From the NCBI GenBank assembly GCA_965276665.1, contig OZ255620.1, positions 2,542,001-2,606,000 of the forward strand: 64,000 bases of DNA, read 5' to 3'. Below the pieces are notes generated by a model. The model saw only the letters and a program-made list of their open reading frames with translations. It did not search any database and was not told where the DNA came from. The position numbers and the translations under genes are program-made. The stretch is from CAWGJC01 sp965276665 (lineage in GTDB: Bacteria > Pseudomonadota > Alphaproteobacteria > Acetobacterales > Acetobacteraceae). Of this stretch, positions 23,337 to 32,221 are shown piece after piece. Each line of letters begins with the position of its first letter. Within the stretch, counting starts at the first letter, position 1.

Positions 23337-23672
23337 ATGCGACGATTTTGCCGCCCGCGCGGATGGGCGTTGCCCGCATTCCTGCTGCTTGCCGCGGCGT
23401 CCCCGGCCCGGGACGCGCCCCGGCAGGCCCCGCGGGAGGCGCCCCTCCCCAGGCCGCCGCTGGCGCCCCCGGGCTGCACCGAACGCGACGCCGGCGCCAA
23501 GGCGGAGCGGCTCGCCGCCCTGCTGCAGACACTGATCAACACCGATCCCACACGCGCCCGCCCGCTGCTCGACAAGTTCCAGGCGACGATCGACCGCTAC
23601 CAGCAGCATCAGGCCGATCGCCCCGCGACCTGCGACGCCTTCGATGCGCTGATAACCCGGGCCCAGAAATAG
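23337..23672 (+). CDS. Small secreted protein of unknown function
   Basis: 111 residues with an N-terminal signal peptide (RRFCRPRGWALPAFLLLAAASPA), a Pro-rich spacer and a C-terminal helical part (KAERLAALLQTLINTDPTRARPLLDKFQATIDRYQQ). Two cysteines in the mature part could form a disulfide. No family recognised. Confidence 0.6.
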   Translation: MRRFCRPRGWALPAFLLLAAASPARDAPRQAPREAPLPRPPLAPPGCTERDAGAKAERLAALLQTLINTDPTRARPLLDKFQATIDRYQQHQADRPATCDAFDALITRAQK

Positions 23673-23691
23673 AGACGCCAAATAGAAACGC

Positions 23692-24687
23692 CTACCGGAC
23701 CTGGAACACGGTCCCGTCCCGCCGGTAGATATAGGCGCCGGATTGCGCGCCCCAGCGGGACAGGATGGTTTGGCGGAGCCAGTCCACCCGTCCGTCCATG
23801 CCGGCGCGGTCGAGATTGGCGAATTGCGGCGCGACGGAGACCTGCGCCACCTGCCCCCCGCCAAGGGCGATCCCGAGCGTCATGCCGCCATTCCCGGCAG
23901 TGATCGACCAGCGCGTGCCGCTCCCGGTGGCGTTCGGCAGCCCCGCCTCCGAGACGCCGGGCGTCGCGCCGGGGGGCGCGGCTCCGCCGGGCGGGGCGAG
24001 CGGCGTCGGGGCGAGCGGCACCGGCGGGGGCAGCGACAGGCCGGTGGCGAGCGGCGTCGTGTTGGCCCCGGGGGAATCCAGGCCGGGCGGGGCTAGGCCG
24101 GGCGGGGGCCCCCCGGGATTGAACGCGTCCGCGCCGGCGCCGGCGGATGGCGGCTGACCCGCCGCGCCGGGCGGCGGCGTCAGTGACCCGGGCGGCGGCG
24201 AGGTCGCGCCCTGCGGTGGCGGCGAGACCGTCATCTGCGCATTGCCCGAGCCGTCCGGCGCGCCGCCCTGGCGAAGGCGCTGCAGGGCGGAGGCGAGCGG
24301 ATCGGACGACGCATCCGGCGTACCCCCCGATCCGGGCGCGGTGTTCACCGGGGCGGTGTTCGCCGGGGGGGTGGCCGCGAGCGGGTTCGGTGACGCGGGC
24401 GGCGCGCCCGCCGGTGCGGCGGCGGCCGGCGAAGCGGGCGGGGCCGCGCCAGCGGCGATCGCCCCGGCATCGGGCGCGGCGGCCGGCGGCGCGGTCGGAT
24501 TGGCGCCCGTCGTCGGCGTGAGCGGCGAGAGCGGCGCGGTCGGGCTGGCCGGCGGCGCCACGCTCGTCGGCGCGGTCGGCGCGGTCGGCCATTGCGGCGT
24601 CTGACCCTCCTTGTAGACGAGGTAGAGGATCAGCCCGATCATCACCGCGGCCGCAATCCCGGTGGCGCGCATGAACAGGCCAAACAT
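23692..24687 (-). CDS. Membrane-anchored Pro-rich protein
   Basis: 331 residues from MFGLFMRATGIAAAVMIGLILYL, a single N-terminal transmembrane anchor; an upstream ATG at 24801 is less likely. Residues 30-240 are a disordered Pro/Ala/Gly linker, and a small C-terminal domain (WSITAGNGGMTLGIALGG through SGAYIYRRDGTVFQVR) is folded. The layout suggests a periplasm-spanning protein with a C-terminal binding domain. No family recognised. Confidence 0.65.
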   Translation of the reverse strand: MFGLFMRATGIAAAVMIGLILYLVYKEGQTPQWPTAPTAPTSVAPPASPTAPLSPLTPTTGANPTAPPAAAPDAGAIAAGAAPPASPAAAAPAGAPPASPNPLAATPPANTAPVNTAPGSGGTPDASSDPLASALQRLRQGGAPDGSGNAQMTVSPPPQGATSPPPGSLTPPPGAAGQPPSAGAGADAFNPGGPPPGLAPPGLDSPGANTTPLATGLSLPPPVPLAPTPLAPPGGAAPPGATPGVSEAGLPNATGSGTRWSITAGNGGMTLGIALGGGQVAQVSVAPQFANLDRAGMDGRVDWLRQTILSRWGAQSGAYIYRRDGTVFQVR

Positions 24688-24786
24688 CAGGCGCCCGCCC
24701 GACGTGTTGCCGAATGCGGGGCCGAATTCGGGGGTCGCCGCCAAGTGCCTGACCGCGAATGCCGCGGACGCCGAAAACCATGCATC

Positions 24787-24827
24787 GCCGAGCCTGCGCA
24801 AAACTGCGCCGTTTTATCAGGCTCGGC
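24787..24827. promoter_or_regulatory. Inverted repeat upstream of divergent genes
   Basis: gccgagcctg and caggctcggc enclose 21 bases that also hold AAAAC/GTTTT. It lies in the 265-bp gap between the divergent Pro-rich membrane protein and GY-rich secreted protein genes. It may be an operator or transcription-attenuating hairpin. Confidence 0.4.
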
Positions 24828-24952
24828 TGGCCTGGACCAGCGCAGGACAATCAACCGGACGCATCATCCCTCCGGGCCGCCGGCGGCCCGGGGATCGTTC
24901 CCCGACCTGCGGCGTTATCCCCGGCGATGCACCACCAGACGGAGATGTGCGC

Positions 24953-25468
24953 ATGAAGCCCGCTCTTCTCGTTCCTACCCCGGCCTGGCCCCCCTTGGCC
25001 TGGGCCGCCTTGGCCCTGCCCGCCTTGGCCTTCGCGGTCGGCGTTTCGGTCGCTCCCGCCGCGCATGCCGCGGACGCCCGGCATCCCTATTCGAACATCG
25101 ACCGCTCCAACGATGCCGGCAACGACACTGGCGATTCGCAGGTCGACCAGCTGAACGCCGCGCAGCTCAATCAGAATTACTGGGCGAGCCATTCCCAAGG
25201 CCAGATGGCGCCGCCCGGCGGGATGCAGCCGGCGGCCATGCCGCCTCCCGGCATGGCCGCCGGTCCGCCCCCCGGCTATCCGCGCCCAGGATACGCGCCC
25301 TCAGGCTATGCCCCGCCGGGCTATCCGCCCCCGCAAGGCTATCCGACCCAGGGCTATCCGACCCAGGGCTATCCGACCCAGGGCCAAGGCTATGCGCAGC
25401 CTGGCTATGCGCCGCCCGGCTACGCCCCGCAGGGTTATCCGCAGCCGGGCGGCAACCCGCCTCCCTGA
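24953..25468 (+). CDS. Secreted Gly/Pro/Tyr-rich repeat protein
   Basis: 171 residues. Signal peptide ending near AAHA, a short Asp/Asn/Gln region (DARHPYSNIDRSNDAGNDTG), then about 80 residues of GYPTQ, GYAPPGYAP and related repeats. The C-terminal part is a low-complexity, disordered tail of the kind that drives surface adhesion or phase separation. Last host-like gene before the late prophage module. No family recognised. Confidence 0.65.
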   Translation: MKPALLVPTPAWPPLAWAALALPALAFAVGVSVAPAAHAADARHPYSNIDRSNDAGNDTGDSQVDQLNAAQLNQNYWASHSQGQMAPPGGMQPAAMPPPGMAAGPPPGYPRPGYAPSGYAPPGYPPPQGYPTQGYPTQGYPTQGQGYAQPGYAPPGYAPQGYPQPGGNPPP

Positions 25469-25669
25469 CGACGAACGCCACGGCGGCCGAATGACCCGGC
25501 GCGAGGTCGTTCGGCCGCCGTGATGGGCGACCGCCATCATTTTGCAGCATCGACATGAATCGACTTGCCCAAATACCCCAGTTAGGAATATAAGCCCCGG
25601 CATGATGGCGATTTCGTGTGGCGGTGCCGGTCCGGATGGGGCGAGGCCCCGCGGATCGCGAGACGGTCC

Positions 25670-25939
25670 ATGACCGACCCCACCCCGCTCGACATCCTGC
25701 TGCAGGCGATGCAGCGCAAATGGCGGGCCGGCGATCTCGACGGCGCCGCCGCCCTGGCGCGCGCCGCGGCGCCCTACCTGCATCCCCGCCATGCCGCGGT
25801 GCGGCCCGATCCGGGCCCCGCCGCCCATCCGAAAGGCAGTCCGCGCGGCCCTGTCGCGCCGCACCTCCTGACTGATGCCCAGCTTCATCTCCTCCTCGAT
25901 CGCTGCGGAAGCGGCGAGGAGGGAGAGGGATCTTCGTAG
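25670..25939 (+). CDS. Possible terminase small subunit
   Basis: 89 residues. The block LQAMQRKWRAGDLDGAAALARAAAPYLHPRHAAV resembles the conserved APYLHPR segment seen in small terminase-like proteins of alphaproteobacterial phages. It overlaps the terminase large gene by 65 bases, the expected position. A DNA-binding HTH is not obvious, so the call rests mostly on position and the short motif. Confidence 0.5.
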   Translation: MTDPTPLDILLQAMQRKWRAGDLDGAAALARAAAPYLHPRHAAVRPDPGPAAHPKGSPRGPVAPHLLTDAQLHLLLDRCGSGEEGEGSS

Positions 25940-27323
25940 GCGCCTGCGCGCCTCGATGCCGGACTGGGCCGCGCTCGCCCTCGCCGCCTCGGGCCAGGTT
26001 CCGGCCGCGCATCACCGCCTGCTGATGCAGGCGCTGGAAAAAGTCGCCCTGGGCACCACGCGGCGGCTGATGGTGCAGATGCCGCCGGGTGCCGCGAAAT
26101 CCACCTACACCTCCATCCTCTTCCCCGCCTGGTGGTTCGCCCAGCGGCCACAGGGCGCGGTGATCGCCGCCTGCCACACGCTCTCCCTCGCCGAGCATTT
26201 CGGCCGCGGCCTGCGCACGCTGATCTCCGAGCACGCGCTCCGTCTCGGCTACGGTCTGGCGCCGGGCAACCGCGCGGCGCGCCGCTTCGCGACCGACGCG
26301 GGCGGCCAGTATTTCGCGACCGGCATCGCCGGCCCGGTGATCGGCCGCCGCGCCGACCTCGTGCTGATCGACGACCCGATCAAGTCGCAGGCCGAGGCGG
26401 ATAGCCGGACGCATCGCGACCGGTTGTGGGACTGGTTCCGCGCCGACCTCACCACCCGCCTCAAGCCGGAAGGCCGCATCGTGCTGGTGATGACGCGCTG
26501 GCACCCGGACGATCTCGCCGGCCGCCTGCTCGACGAGGCGGCGCTCGACCCGTCGAGCGCCGGCTGGACCGTGCTGCGCCTGCCCGCGCTCGCCGAGGCG
26601 GACGACCCGATGGGCCGGCCGGAGGGCGCGCCGCTCTGGCCGGAATGGGAGGATGCGGAAAGCCTCGCCGCGAAACGCGCGGTGATCGGGGAGCGCGGCT
26701 GGGCGGCGCTCTACCAGCAGCGCCCGCGGCTCCGCCAGGGCGGGTTGTTCGCGATCGACCGCATCACCCTCCAGGAATCGGGCGAGATGCCCGCCGCCCC
26801 GCGCCGCGTCCGCGCCTGGGATCTCGCCGCCACCCAAGGCGGCGCCGGCGACCCGGACTGGACGGTCGGGCTCCGCCTGGCGCGGACCGAGACCGGCGGG
26901 TTTCTCGTCGAGGACGTGGTGCGCCTGCGCGGCGGCCCCGGCGCGGTCGAGGCGGCGATCCGCGCCACCGCCCAGGCGGATGGCAGCGCCGTGCCGATCG
27001 GCCTGCCGCAGGATCCGGGCCAGGCCGGCCGCGCGCAGATCGCCTATCTGGGCCGCCAGCTCGCCGGCTTCCGCGTGCATGCGAGCCCGGAAAGCGGCTC
27101 CAAGGAGACCCGCGCGATGCCGGCGGCGAGCCAGGTCGAGACCGGCAATCTGGCGATGCTCCGCGCGCCCTGGAACCGGGCGTTCGTCGAGGAATTGCGG
27201 GATTTTCCGCACGGCGCCAAGGACGATCAGGTGGACGCGCTCTCCCGCGCCTTTGCCCTGCTGACCGCCGTCACCGCGACGGCGCCGGCGCGGCGGGCCA
27301 ATATCGGCATGCTCGCGCGCTAG
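25875..27323 (+). CDS. Phage terminase large subunit
   Basis: 482 residues. N-terminal packaging ATPase: Walker A-like MPPGAAKSTYTS, Walker B LVLIDDPI, and coupling motif VMTRWHPDDLAG. The C-terminal RNase H-fold nuclease has WDLAAT and KDDQVDALSRAFA with the metal-binding acids. Translocates DNA into the procapsid and cuts the concatemer. The TAG stop is the first three bases of R1 copy A. It begins the late region. Confidence 0.93.
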   Translation: MPSFISSSIAAEAARRERDLRRRLRASMPDWAALALAASGQVPAAHHRLLMQALEKVALGTTRRLMVQMPPGAAKSTYTSILFPAWWFAQRPQGAVIAACHTLSLAEHFGRGLRTLISEHALRLGYGLAPGNRAARRFATDAGGQYFATGIAGPVIGRRADLVLIDDPIKSQAEADSRTHRDRLWDWFRADLTTRLKPEGRIVLVMTRWHPDDLAGRLLDEAALDPSSAGWTVLRLPALAEADDPMGRPEGAPLWPEWEDAESLAAKRAVIGERGWAALYQQRPRLRQGGLFAIDRITLQESGEMPAAPRRVRAWDLAATQGGAGDPDWTVGLRLARTETGGFLVEDVVRLRGGPGAVEAAIRATAQADGSAVPIGLPQDPGQAGRAQIAYLGRQLAGFRVHASPESGSKETRAMPAASQVETGNLAMLRAPWNRAFVEELRDFPHGAKDDQVDALSRAFALLTAVTATAPARRANIGMLAR

Positions 27324-27441
27324 AGCATTTTCACCTTCGGTGGAGTCGGCGCCGGCCCTCGCCCCCACCCGGCCCCCAACGGTAGTATACTTTCGTGGGA
27401 GGCCGGGTCGGGGCGAGGGCCGGCGCCGACTTAGCGGAAAG
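27321..27441. repeat. R1 palindromic repeat, copy A
   Basis: Starts tagagcattttcaccttcgg at the terminase stop. Long GC-rich arms starting agtcggcgccggccctcgcc enclose a conserved centre with gtagtatactttcgt. It separates terminase from the Panacea-domain gene. Confidence 0.85.
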
Positions 27442-27534
27442 CGGGCACTGGAAATTGATTGACGCCGCCAAAGCCTCATCTCATAGCGCATGACAGAAGG
27501 CGGGAACGTTCCGCTGACGAAAACGGGTGGACAG

Positions 27535-27999
27535 ATGGCGAGCGCGCGCGACGTCGCGAACGAATTCCTGCGCCTGGCCAAGGAACGGCAGCGATCGGTC
27601 ACGCCGTTGCAACTGATGAAGCTCGTCTACATCGCGCATGGCTGGATGCTCGGACTGTACGGCCGCCCGCTCTTCCCCGACCGTATCGAGGCATGGCGTT
27701 ACGGTCCGGTGCTGCCGGATCTCTATCGCCTGGTGAAGACCTATGGCGCGGACCCGATTCCGCGCACGCTCGGCGCCGGCGGCATGCCCCAGCTCGACGA
27801 GACCGAGCATGACCTCGTCGGCCAGGTTTACGAGCGCTATGGCGGCATGAGCGGCGTGCGGCTCTCCGCGCTCACGCACCAGCCGGGAACGCCCTGGGCG
27901 CAGAGCTGGAACCCGGAGGTCTGGAACCACCAGATTCCGAACGACCTCATCCAGGAACATTACGTTCAGCTCGCCGATGGCCCCGTCTCCGCCGAATAG
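27535..27999 (+). CDS. Panacea-domain (DUF4065) protein, candidate antitoxin
   Basis: 154 residues from MASARDVANEF (an ATG at 27490 gives 169). The core ARDVANEFLRLAKER, TPLQLMKLVYIAHGWMLGLYG, EAWRYGPVLPDLYRLVKTYG is the DUF4065/Panacea domain of SocA and PanA antitoxins and GepA phage proteins. Known PanA proteins neutralise many unrelated toxins encoded next to them. Here the next gene overlaps its last 23 bases and encodes a small membrane protein, matching one known PanAT layout. The pair interrupts the terminase-portal order, as cargo would. Confidence 0.85.
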   Translation: MASARDVANEFLRLAKERQRSVTPLQLMKLVYIAHGWMLGLYGRPLFPDRIEAWRYGPVLPDLYRLVKTYGADPIPRTLGAGGMPQLDETEHDLVGQVYERYGGMSGVRLSALTHQPGTPWAQSWNPEVWNHQIPNDLIQEHYVQLADGPVSAE

Positions 28000-28342
28000 G
28001 CGAATCCCACCCCTCCGCCCCGAGACAGAGACGGTCGATGACGAGCGCGCGCGTCGCGAGCTCGACGCGTTCAGCGAGCGCGCGCTTGAGGAGGCGTCGC
28101 GCGCGAGCGAGCACGGGCGCGTCGAAAGCCTGCGCGCCGTCGTCCATGTCCTCGTGCTCGCCTCGATCTACGCGATCGGCGCCATCTATATCTGCGCGAT
28201 CCTGACCGTCGCGTGGAACACGTTGATGCCGGATCGCTGGCACTGGCTGACCGATGACGAGGCCAGGCTGGTCACCGCGGCGGTGGTGAGCAGCGTCGTC
28301 ACGTCCTTCGCGGGAACCTACATCCGAACCCGCGTGCGGTGA
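27977..28342 (+). CDS. Small two-helix membrane protein, candidate toxin partner of PanA
   Basis: 121 residues. A charged, probably coiled-coil N-terminal half (DDERARRELDAFSERALEEASRASEHGRVESL) precedes two hydrophobic segments (VLVLASIYAIGAIYICAILTV and LVTAAVVSSVVTSFAGTYI). It overlaps the Panacea gene by 23 bases. No enzymatic motif is visible; if toxic, it would act by permeabilising the membrane. An alternative is a plain phage membrane protein that only neighbours PanA. Confidence 0.6.
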   Translation: MAPSPPNRRIPPLRPETETVDDERARRELDAFSERALEEASRASEHGRVESLRAVVHVLVLASIYAIGAIYICAILTVAWNTLMPDRWHWLTDDEARLVTAAVVSSVVTSFAGTYIRTRVR

Positions 28343-28382
28343 TCCCGGGGGCGCATCGCCTCCCCACACTCGCGGAAACCCC

Positions 28383-29828
28383 ATGTTTCAGACGATCTGC
28401 TCCCTGATCCCCAATGATCCGGACTACCCACCGCGCGCGCGCGCGCAGGACATTCTGCGCCGCGTGCTCGACGGCACGCTCTACGACGTGCTGCCCTACG
28501 AATTCCACGACGAGCGCAGCCCCGGCGGCGAATACATCCCGCTCCGCCAGCGCCGGCCGAACGTGCGCTACGCGCTGCCGCGCATCGTGGTGGAGGACAG
28601 CGTCGCGCTGCTGTTCAGCGAGGGACATTTCCCCTCGATCGACAGCCCGGACGAGGCGGTGCGCGGCGCGCTCGCCGACATCGCCAAGGAATGCCGGCTC
28701 AACGAGGTGATGGTGCATGCCGCGATCCGCGGCTCCGCCGGCTCGGTCGCCGTGCTGATGCGCGTGCTGCGCGGCCGGCTGTTCTTCTCCGTCCTCGAAA
28801 CCACGTATCTGACGCCGTTCTGGGATCCGGAAGCGCCGGACGAGCTCGCGAAGATCGTCGAGAAATACAAGGTCGGCGGCGCGCTGCTCGCCAACCAGGG
28901 CTACCAGATCGACGAGCCCGAGCTCGATCACTGGTTCATGCGCGTCTGGGATCGCGAGAGCGAGATCTGGTACCTGCCCTGGCCGGTCGGCAGCGCCACG
29001 CCGCCGGCGATCGACGAAAACCGCAGCGTGCGCCACGGACTCGGCTTCGTGCCGATGGTCTGGGTGCGCAACCTGCCCGGCGGCGACGACACCGACGGCG
29101 CCTGCACCTTCCGCGCCGCGATCGAGACCTCGATCGAGATCGACTACCAGCTGAGCCAGGCCGGGCGCGGGCTGAAATACAGCTCCGACCCGACGCTGCT
29201 GATCAAGGAGCCGGTGGCGAGCGACGGCGAGCTCGTGAAAAGCGCCGGCAACGCGCTGGTGGTTTCGGAGAAGGGCGACGCAAGGCTGCTGGAGATCGGC
29301 GGCACCGCGGCCGCCGCGGTGATCGATTACGTGCGCACGCTGCGCGAGTTCACGCTCGAGAGCGTGCACGGCAACCGCGCCGATGCCTCGCGCCTCTCTG
29401 CCGCGACCAGCGGCCGCGCGCTCGAATTGATGAACCAGGGGCTGATCTGGCTCGCCGATAATCTGCGCGTCTCCTACGGCGAGGGCGCGCTGCTCGGGCT
29501 CGCGCGGATGATCCTGCGCGCCCGCGCGCGCTACCCGATCCGGGTGATGGGCGAGCTGCTGCCGGCGCTCGACGAGCATGCGCGGCTCGGGCTGAAATGG
29601 CCGCGCTGGTATCCGCTGAGCGCGCAGGACCGGCTCGCCGACGCGCAGACCCTGTCCACGCTCTCCGCCGCCAAGCTGATTTCCCGCGAGACCGCGATCG
29701 CCGCCCTCGCCGACAGCTACGATGTCGAGGATGTGGCGGCGGAGGGCGCGCGCATCGCGGCGGAGACCGACACGCCCGACGCGCCGGATGACGGCGCGCC
29801 AGGCGACAGCAACGAGGAGTTCGCATGA
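28383..29828 (+). CDS. Phage portal protein
   Basis: 481 residues. Portal family by size, position after terminase, and the long helical region with AAIETSIEIDYQLSQAGRGLKY and ATSGRALELMNQGLIWLADNLR typical of SPP1/PBSX-like portals. Forms the dodecameric ring through which DNA enters and leaves the head and to which the tail attaches. The acidic C-terminus overlaps the scaffold start (ATGA). Confidence 0.88.
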   Translation: MFQTICSLIPNDPDYPPRARAQDILRRVLDGTLYDVLPYEFHDERSPGGEYIPLRQRRPNVRYALPRIVVEDSVALLFSEGHFPSIDSPDEAVRGALADIAKECRLNEVMVHAAIRGSAGSVAVLMRVLRGRLFFSVLETTYLTPFWDPEAPDELAKIVEKYKVGGALLANQGYQIDEPELDHWFMRVWDRESEIWYLPWPVGSATPPAIDENRSVRHGLGFVPMVWVRNLPGGDDTDGACTFRAAIETSIEIDYQLSQAGRGLKYSSDPTLLIKEPVASDGELVKSAGNALVVSEKGDARLLEIGGTAAAAVIDYVRTLREFTLESVHGNRADASRLSAATSGRALELMNQGLIWLADNLRVSYGEGALLGLARMILRARARYPIRVMGELLPALDEHARLGLKWPRWYPLSAQDRLADAQTLSTLSAAKLISRETAIAALADSYDVEDVAAEGARIAAETDTPDAPDDGAPGDSNEEFA

Positions 29829-30232
29829 GCGACGAGACCGAGACCGAGAGCGCGACGGAGGAAACCGTCGAAAACCTGCGCACGCGCAACTTCGCCCTGG
29901 AGCGCGAGCTGCGAGACGCGCGCCAGTCGCATGAGCAGCGCGTGATGCGCGCCGAGCTGAAGGCCGAGGCGGTGCGCGCCGGCATGGTCGATCTCGACGG
30001 GCTCAAGCTCGTCGATCTCGAAGGCGTGAAGATGAACGATGCGGGCGAGGTCGAAGGCGCGGCGATGCTGATGTCGCGCCTCAAGCGCGCCAAGCCCTGG
30101 CTGTTCGGTCATCCGAATTCGTCGAGCAGCGCCACGCCGCCGCCCTCCGCGCCGCCCAAGCAGAAGCTCGCGACCGAAATGACCGATGATGAATGGCGCG
30201 CCGCGCGGGCGGAGATGCTCCGCCGGAAGTAA
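29825..30232 (+). CDS. Head scaffolding protein (GP20-like)
   Basis: 135 residues. N-terminal coiled coil (ETVENLRTRNFALERELRDARQSHEQRV), then AELKAEAVRAGMVDLDGLKLVDLEGVKMNDAGEVEGA and KRAKPWLFG, the pattern of phage minor structural GP20-type scaffolds. Directs capsid assembly and leaves before packaging. No prohead protease gene was found nearby, consistent with a protease-free scaffold. Confidence 0.75.
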   Translation: MSDETETESATEETVENLRTRNFALERELRDARQSHEQRVMRAELKAEAVRAGMVDLDGLKLVDLEGVKMNDAGEVEGAAMLMSRLKRAKPWLFGHPNSSSSATPPPSAPPKQKLATEMTDDEWRAARAEMLRRK

Positions 30233-30250
30233 CGCGGGCGCCATTCGGTC

Positions 30251-30679
30251 TCAGCTCGGCTTGCCGGCCGCATTCTCCTTCGAGTGCACCATGCCGAGAT
30301 GCGTGGTGAGCGCGCGCACAATCTTCTCGACATCCGCAGCGCCGAGCACGAAGCCGAGCGCGCCGAAGCCCGGGTGCTGAAAGGCGAGCATCGAACCTTC
30401 GGTGAGCGCCTCCGGCTGCACGCGCCAGGCCGGCCCGACGATCGCCTGCACCGGCGCGCTCTCGAGCGGCGGCGCCGGCCGGCTCGCCGCCATCCGCGCC
30501 CGCGCCGATGCGAGGCCCTGGATCAGCAAGGTGATCTGCTCGAACGAGAGATCAATCCCGCCTTCCAGCCCGCTCGCCGGGAGGAAGTCGAGCCGCGCCA
30601 TGCTGCCATCCGCCAGCACCGTGACGTTCATCCGCGGCTCCGCCATGCCGATCGCCTCCCTGCGGGGCCCGGTCGTCAT
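30251..30679 (-). CDS. Antisense-oriented gene between scaffold and capsid
   Basis: 142 residues on the strand opposite to all late genes. The start MTTGPRREAIGMAEP has GGGGAGG five to six bases upstream, a strong ribosome site, which supports a real gene. Contains MNVTVLADGSMARLDFLP, FEQITLLIQGLASARARMAA and an acidic/hydrophobic C-terminal region (ADVEKIVRALTTHLGMVHS). No family recognised. Reads like a moron with its own promoter, possibly expressed in the lysogen. Confidence 0.55.
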   Translation of the reverse strand: MTTGPRREAIGMAEPRMNVTVLADGSMARLDFLPASGLEGGIDLSFEQITLLIQGLASARARMAASRPAPPLESAPVQAIVGPAWRVQPEALTEGSMLAFQHPGFGALGFVLGAADVEKIVRALTTHLGMVHSKENAAGKPS

Positions 30680-30726
30680 CAAGGCCTCCCCGCTCCACCG
30701 CCAGAGCACACCATAAGGGATCAACC

Positions 30727-32049
30727 ATGGCCATCCAGAACTTTCCCGCGGCCCTGCAGCCGATCATCCAGCAGGGATATCTCGATCGTGAGTTTCAGAA
30801 CGCGCTCCGTTCCAAGCTCGGCTACCGCGCCTGCGCGGATCGCGAGGATTTTCCGGTCGGCATCGGCGAGACGCTCACGAAAACGCGCGCGGGTCTGAAG
30901 CCCACGGTGACCACGCCGCTGGCGCCCGCGCTCAACACCAACATGGATAACGGACTCACGCCCGCCGGCTGGGGCGTCGAGCAATACACCGTGACGGTGA
31001 ACGCCTATGCCGCGACGGTCGACCTCAACATGGTGACGTCGCGCGTCGGCATCGCGTCGCAATTCCTGCAGAACGCCTACGTGAACGGCGAGCAGGCGGC
31101 GCGCTCGCTCGACGAGCTGGCGCGCAACGCGCTGTTCGGCGCCTATCTCGGCGGCAACACCCGCGTCCGCACCACGCTCGCCGCCGCAGGACCCGCCATC
31201 GCGGTCGACGATATTCGCGGCTTCCAGCAGAGTTTCGTCAACGGCACGCCGATGCCGGTGGGGGGCGCGGCCACGCTCGCGGTCACCGTCGGCGGCGACA
31301 TCTACACGCTGGTCGGCGCGACGGCGGACACCACCAATCTCTCCACCTCGCCAGGCGGCGTCTCCGGCACGCTCACCTTCAGCGGCGATGTCTCCGTCGC
31401 CGACGCGACCACGGGCGCCTCGGTCAGCGCCGCCACCTCCTCGCTGGTCGTGCGGCCGAACGCGCGCGCGACGACCGCTGATCTCGTCGCCGGCGACAGC
31501 CTCACCATGGCCAACCTGCTCGACGCCGTGGCAGCACTCCGCCGCAACGCGGTCCCGACGATCGAGGGCGCGTATAATTGCTATCTCGACCCGGTGAGCT
31601 CCCGCCAGCTCTTCTCCGACCCCGACTTCAAGCTCCTCTACCAGGGGACGAACGTTTCCACGACGACGTTTCAGAACGGCGTCGTCAGCGACTTCCTCGG
31701 CCTGCGCTTCGTCCCGACCACCGAGGCACCGGTGCAGGCGCATCCGACGATCGCCGGCCTCTATGTGCGCCGTCCGATCATCTGCGGCCAGGGCGCGCTG
31801 ATCGAGGCGGATTTCGCCGGCATGGCAGAGAGCGACGTCGCGCCCGACAACGCGATCGTGGCGTTGATCGACAATGTCGCGATGGTCACGCGCGAGCCGC
31901 TCGACCGGTTGCAGCAGATCATCTCGCAGAGCTGGTACTGGATCGGCGGGTTCTGCGCGCCGACCGACACCACCACCAACCCGAGCACGGTGCCGACCTC
32001 CACCAACGCGGCGTTCAAGCGCGCGGTGACGATCGAGCATATCGGCTAG
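30727..32049 (+). CDS. Major capsid protein
   Basis: 440 residues. The N-terminal IIQQGYLDREFQNALRSKLGYRACADREDFPVGIGET matches a capsid family of alphaproteobacterial phages; an Ala/Thr/Gly-rich insert at about 180-250 (TLVGATADTTNLSTSPGG onward) looks like an inserted surface domain. Position right after the scaffold gene and before connector genes supports the call. The TAG stop starts R1 copy B. Confidence 0.88.
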   Translation: MAIQNFPAALQPIIQQGYLDREFQNALRSKLGYRACADREDFPVGIGETLTKTRAGLKPTVTTPLAPALNTNMDNGLTPAGWGVEQYTVTVNAYAATVDLNMVTSRVGIASQFLQNAYVNGEQAARSLDELARNALFGAYLGGNTRVRTTLAAAGPAIAVDDIRGFQQSFVNGTPMPVGGAATLAVTVGGDIYTLVGATADTTNLSTSPGGVSGTLTFSGDVSVADATTGASVSAATSSLVVRPNARATTADLVAGDSLTMANLLDAVAALRRNAVPTIEGAYNCYLDPVSSRQLFSDPDFKLLYQGTNVSTTTFQNGVVSDFLGLRFVPTTEAPVQAHPTIAGLYVRRPIICGQGALIEADFAGMAESDVAPDNAIVALIDNVAMVTREPLDRLQQIISQSWYWIGGFCAPTDTTTNPSTVPTSTNAAFKRAVTIEHIG

Positions 32050-32176
32050 CGCATTTTCACCTTCGGCGGAGTCGGCGCCGGCCCTCGCCCCCGCCCGGCC
32101 CCCCATCGGTAGTATACTTTCGTTGGGGGGGCCGGGCGGGGGCGAGGGCCGGCGCCGACTTAGCTGCAAATGCTCT
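32047..32176. repeat. R1 palindromic repeat, copy B
   Basis: Begins at the capsid stop codon. The arms are nearly perfect over 35 bp, 32070-32104 against 32125-32160, with a 20-base loop atcggtagtatactttcgtt. The end tgcaaatgctct mirrors the start gcatttt. Confidence 0.85.
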
Positions 32177-32221
32177 CATTGGCGGCGGGCTCAAGGCGCC
32201 GGCTTGTTCGCGGGAAACACG

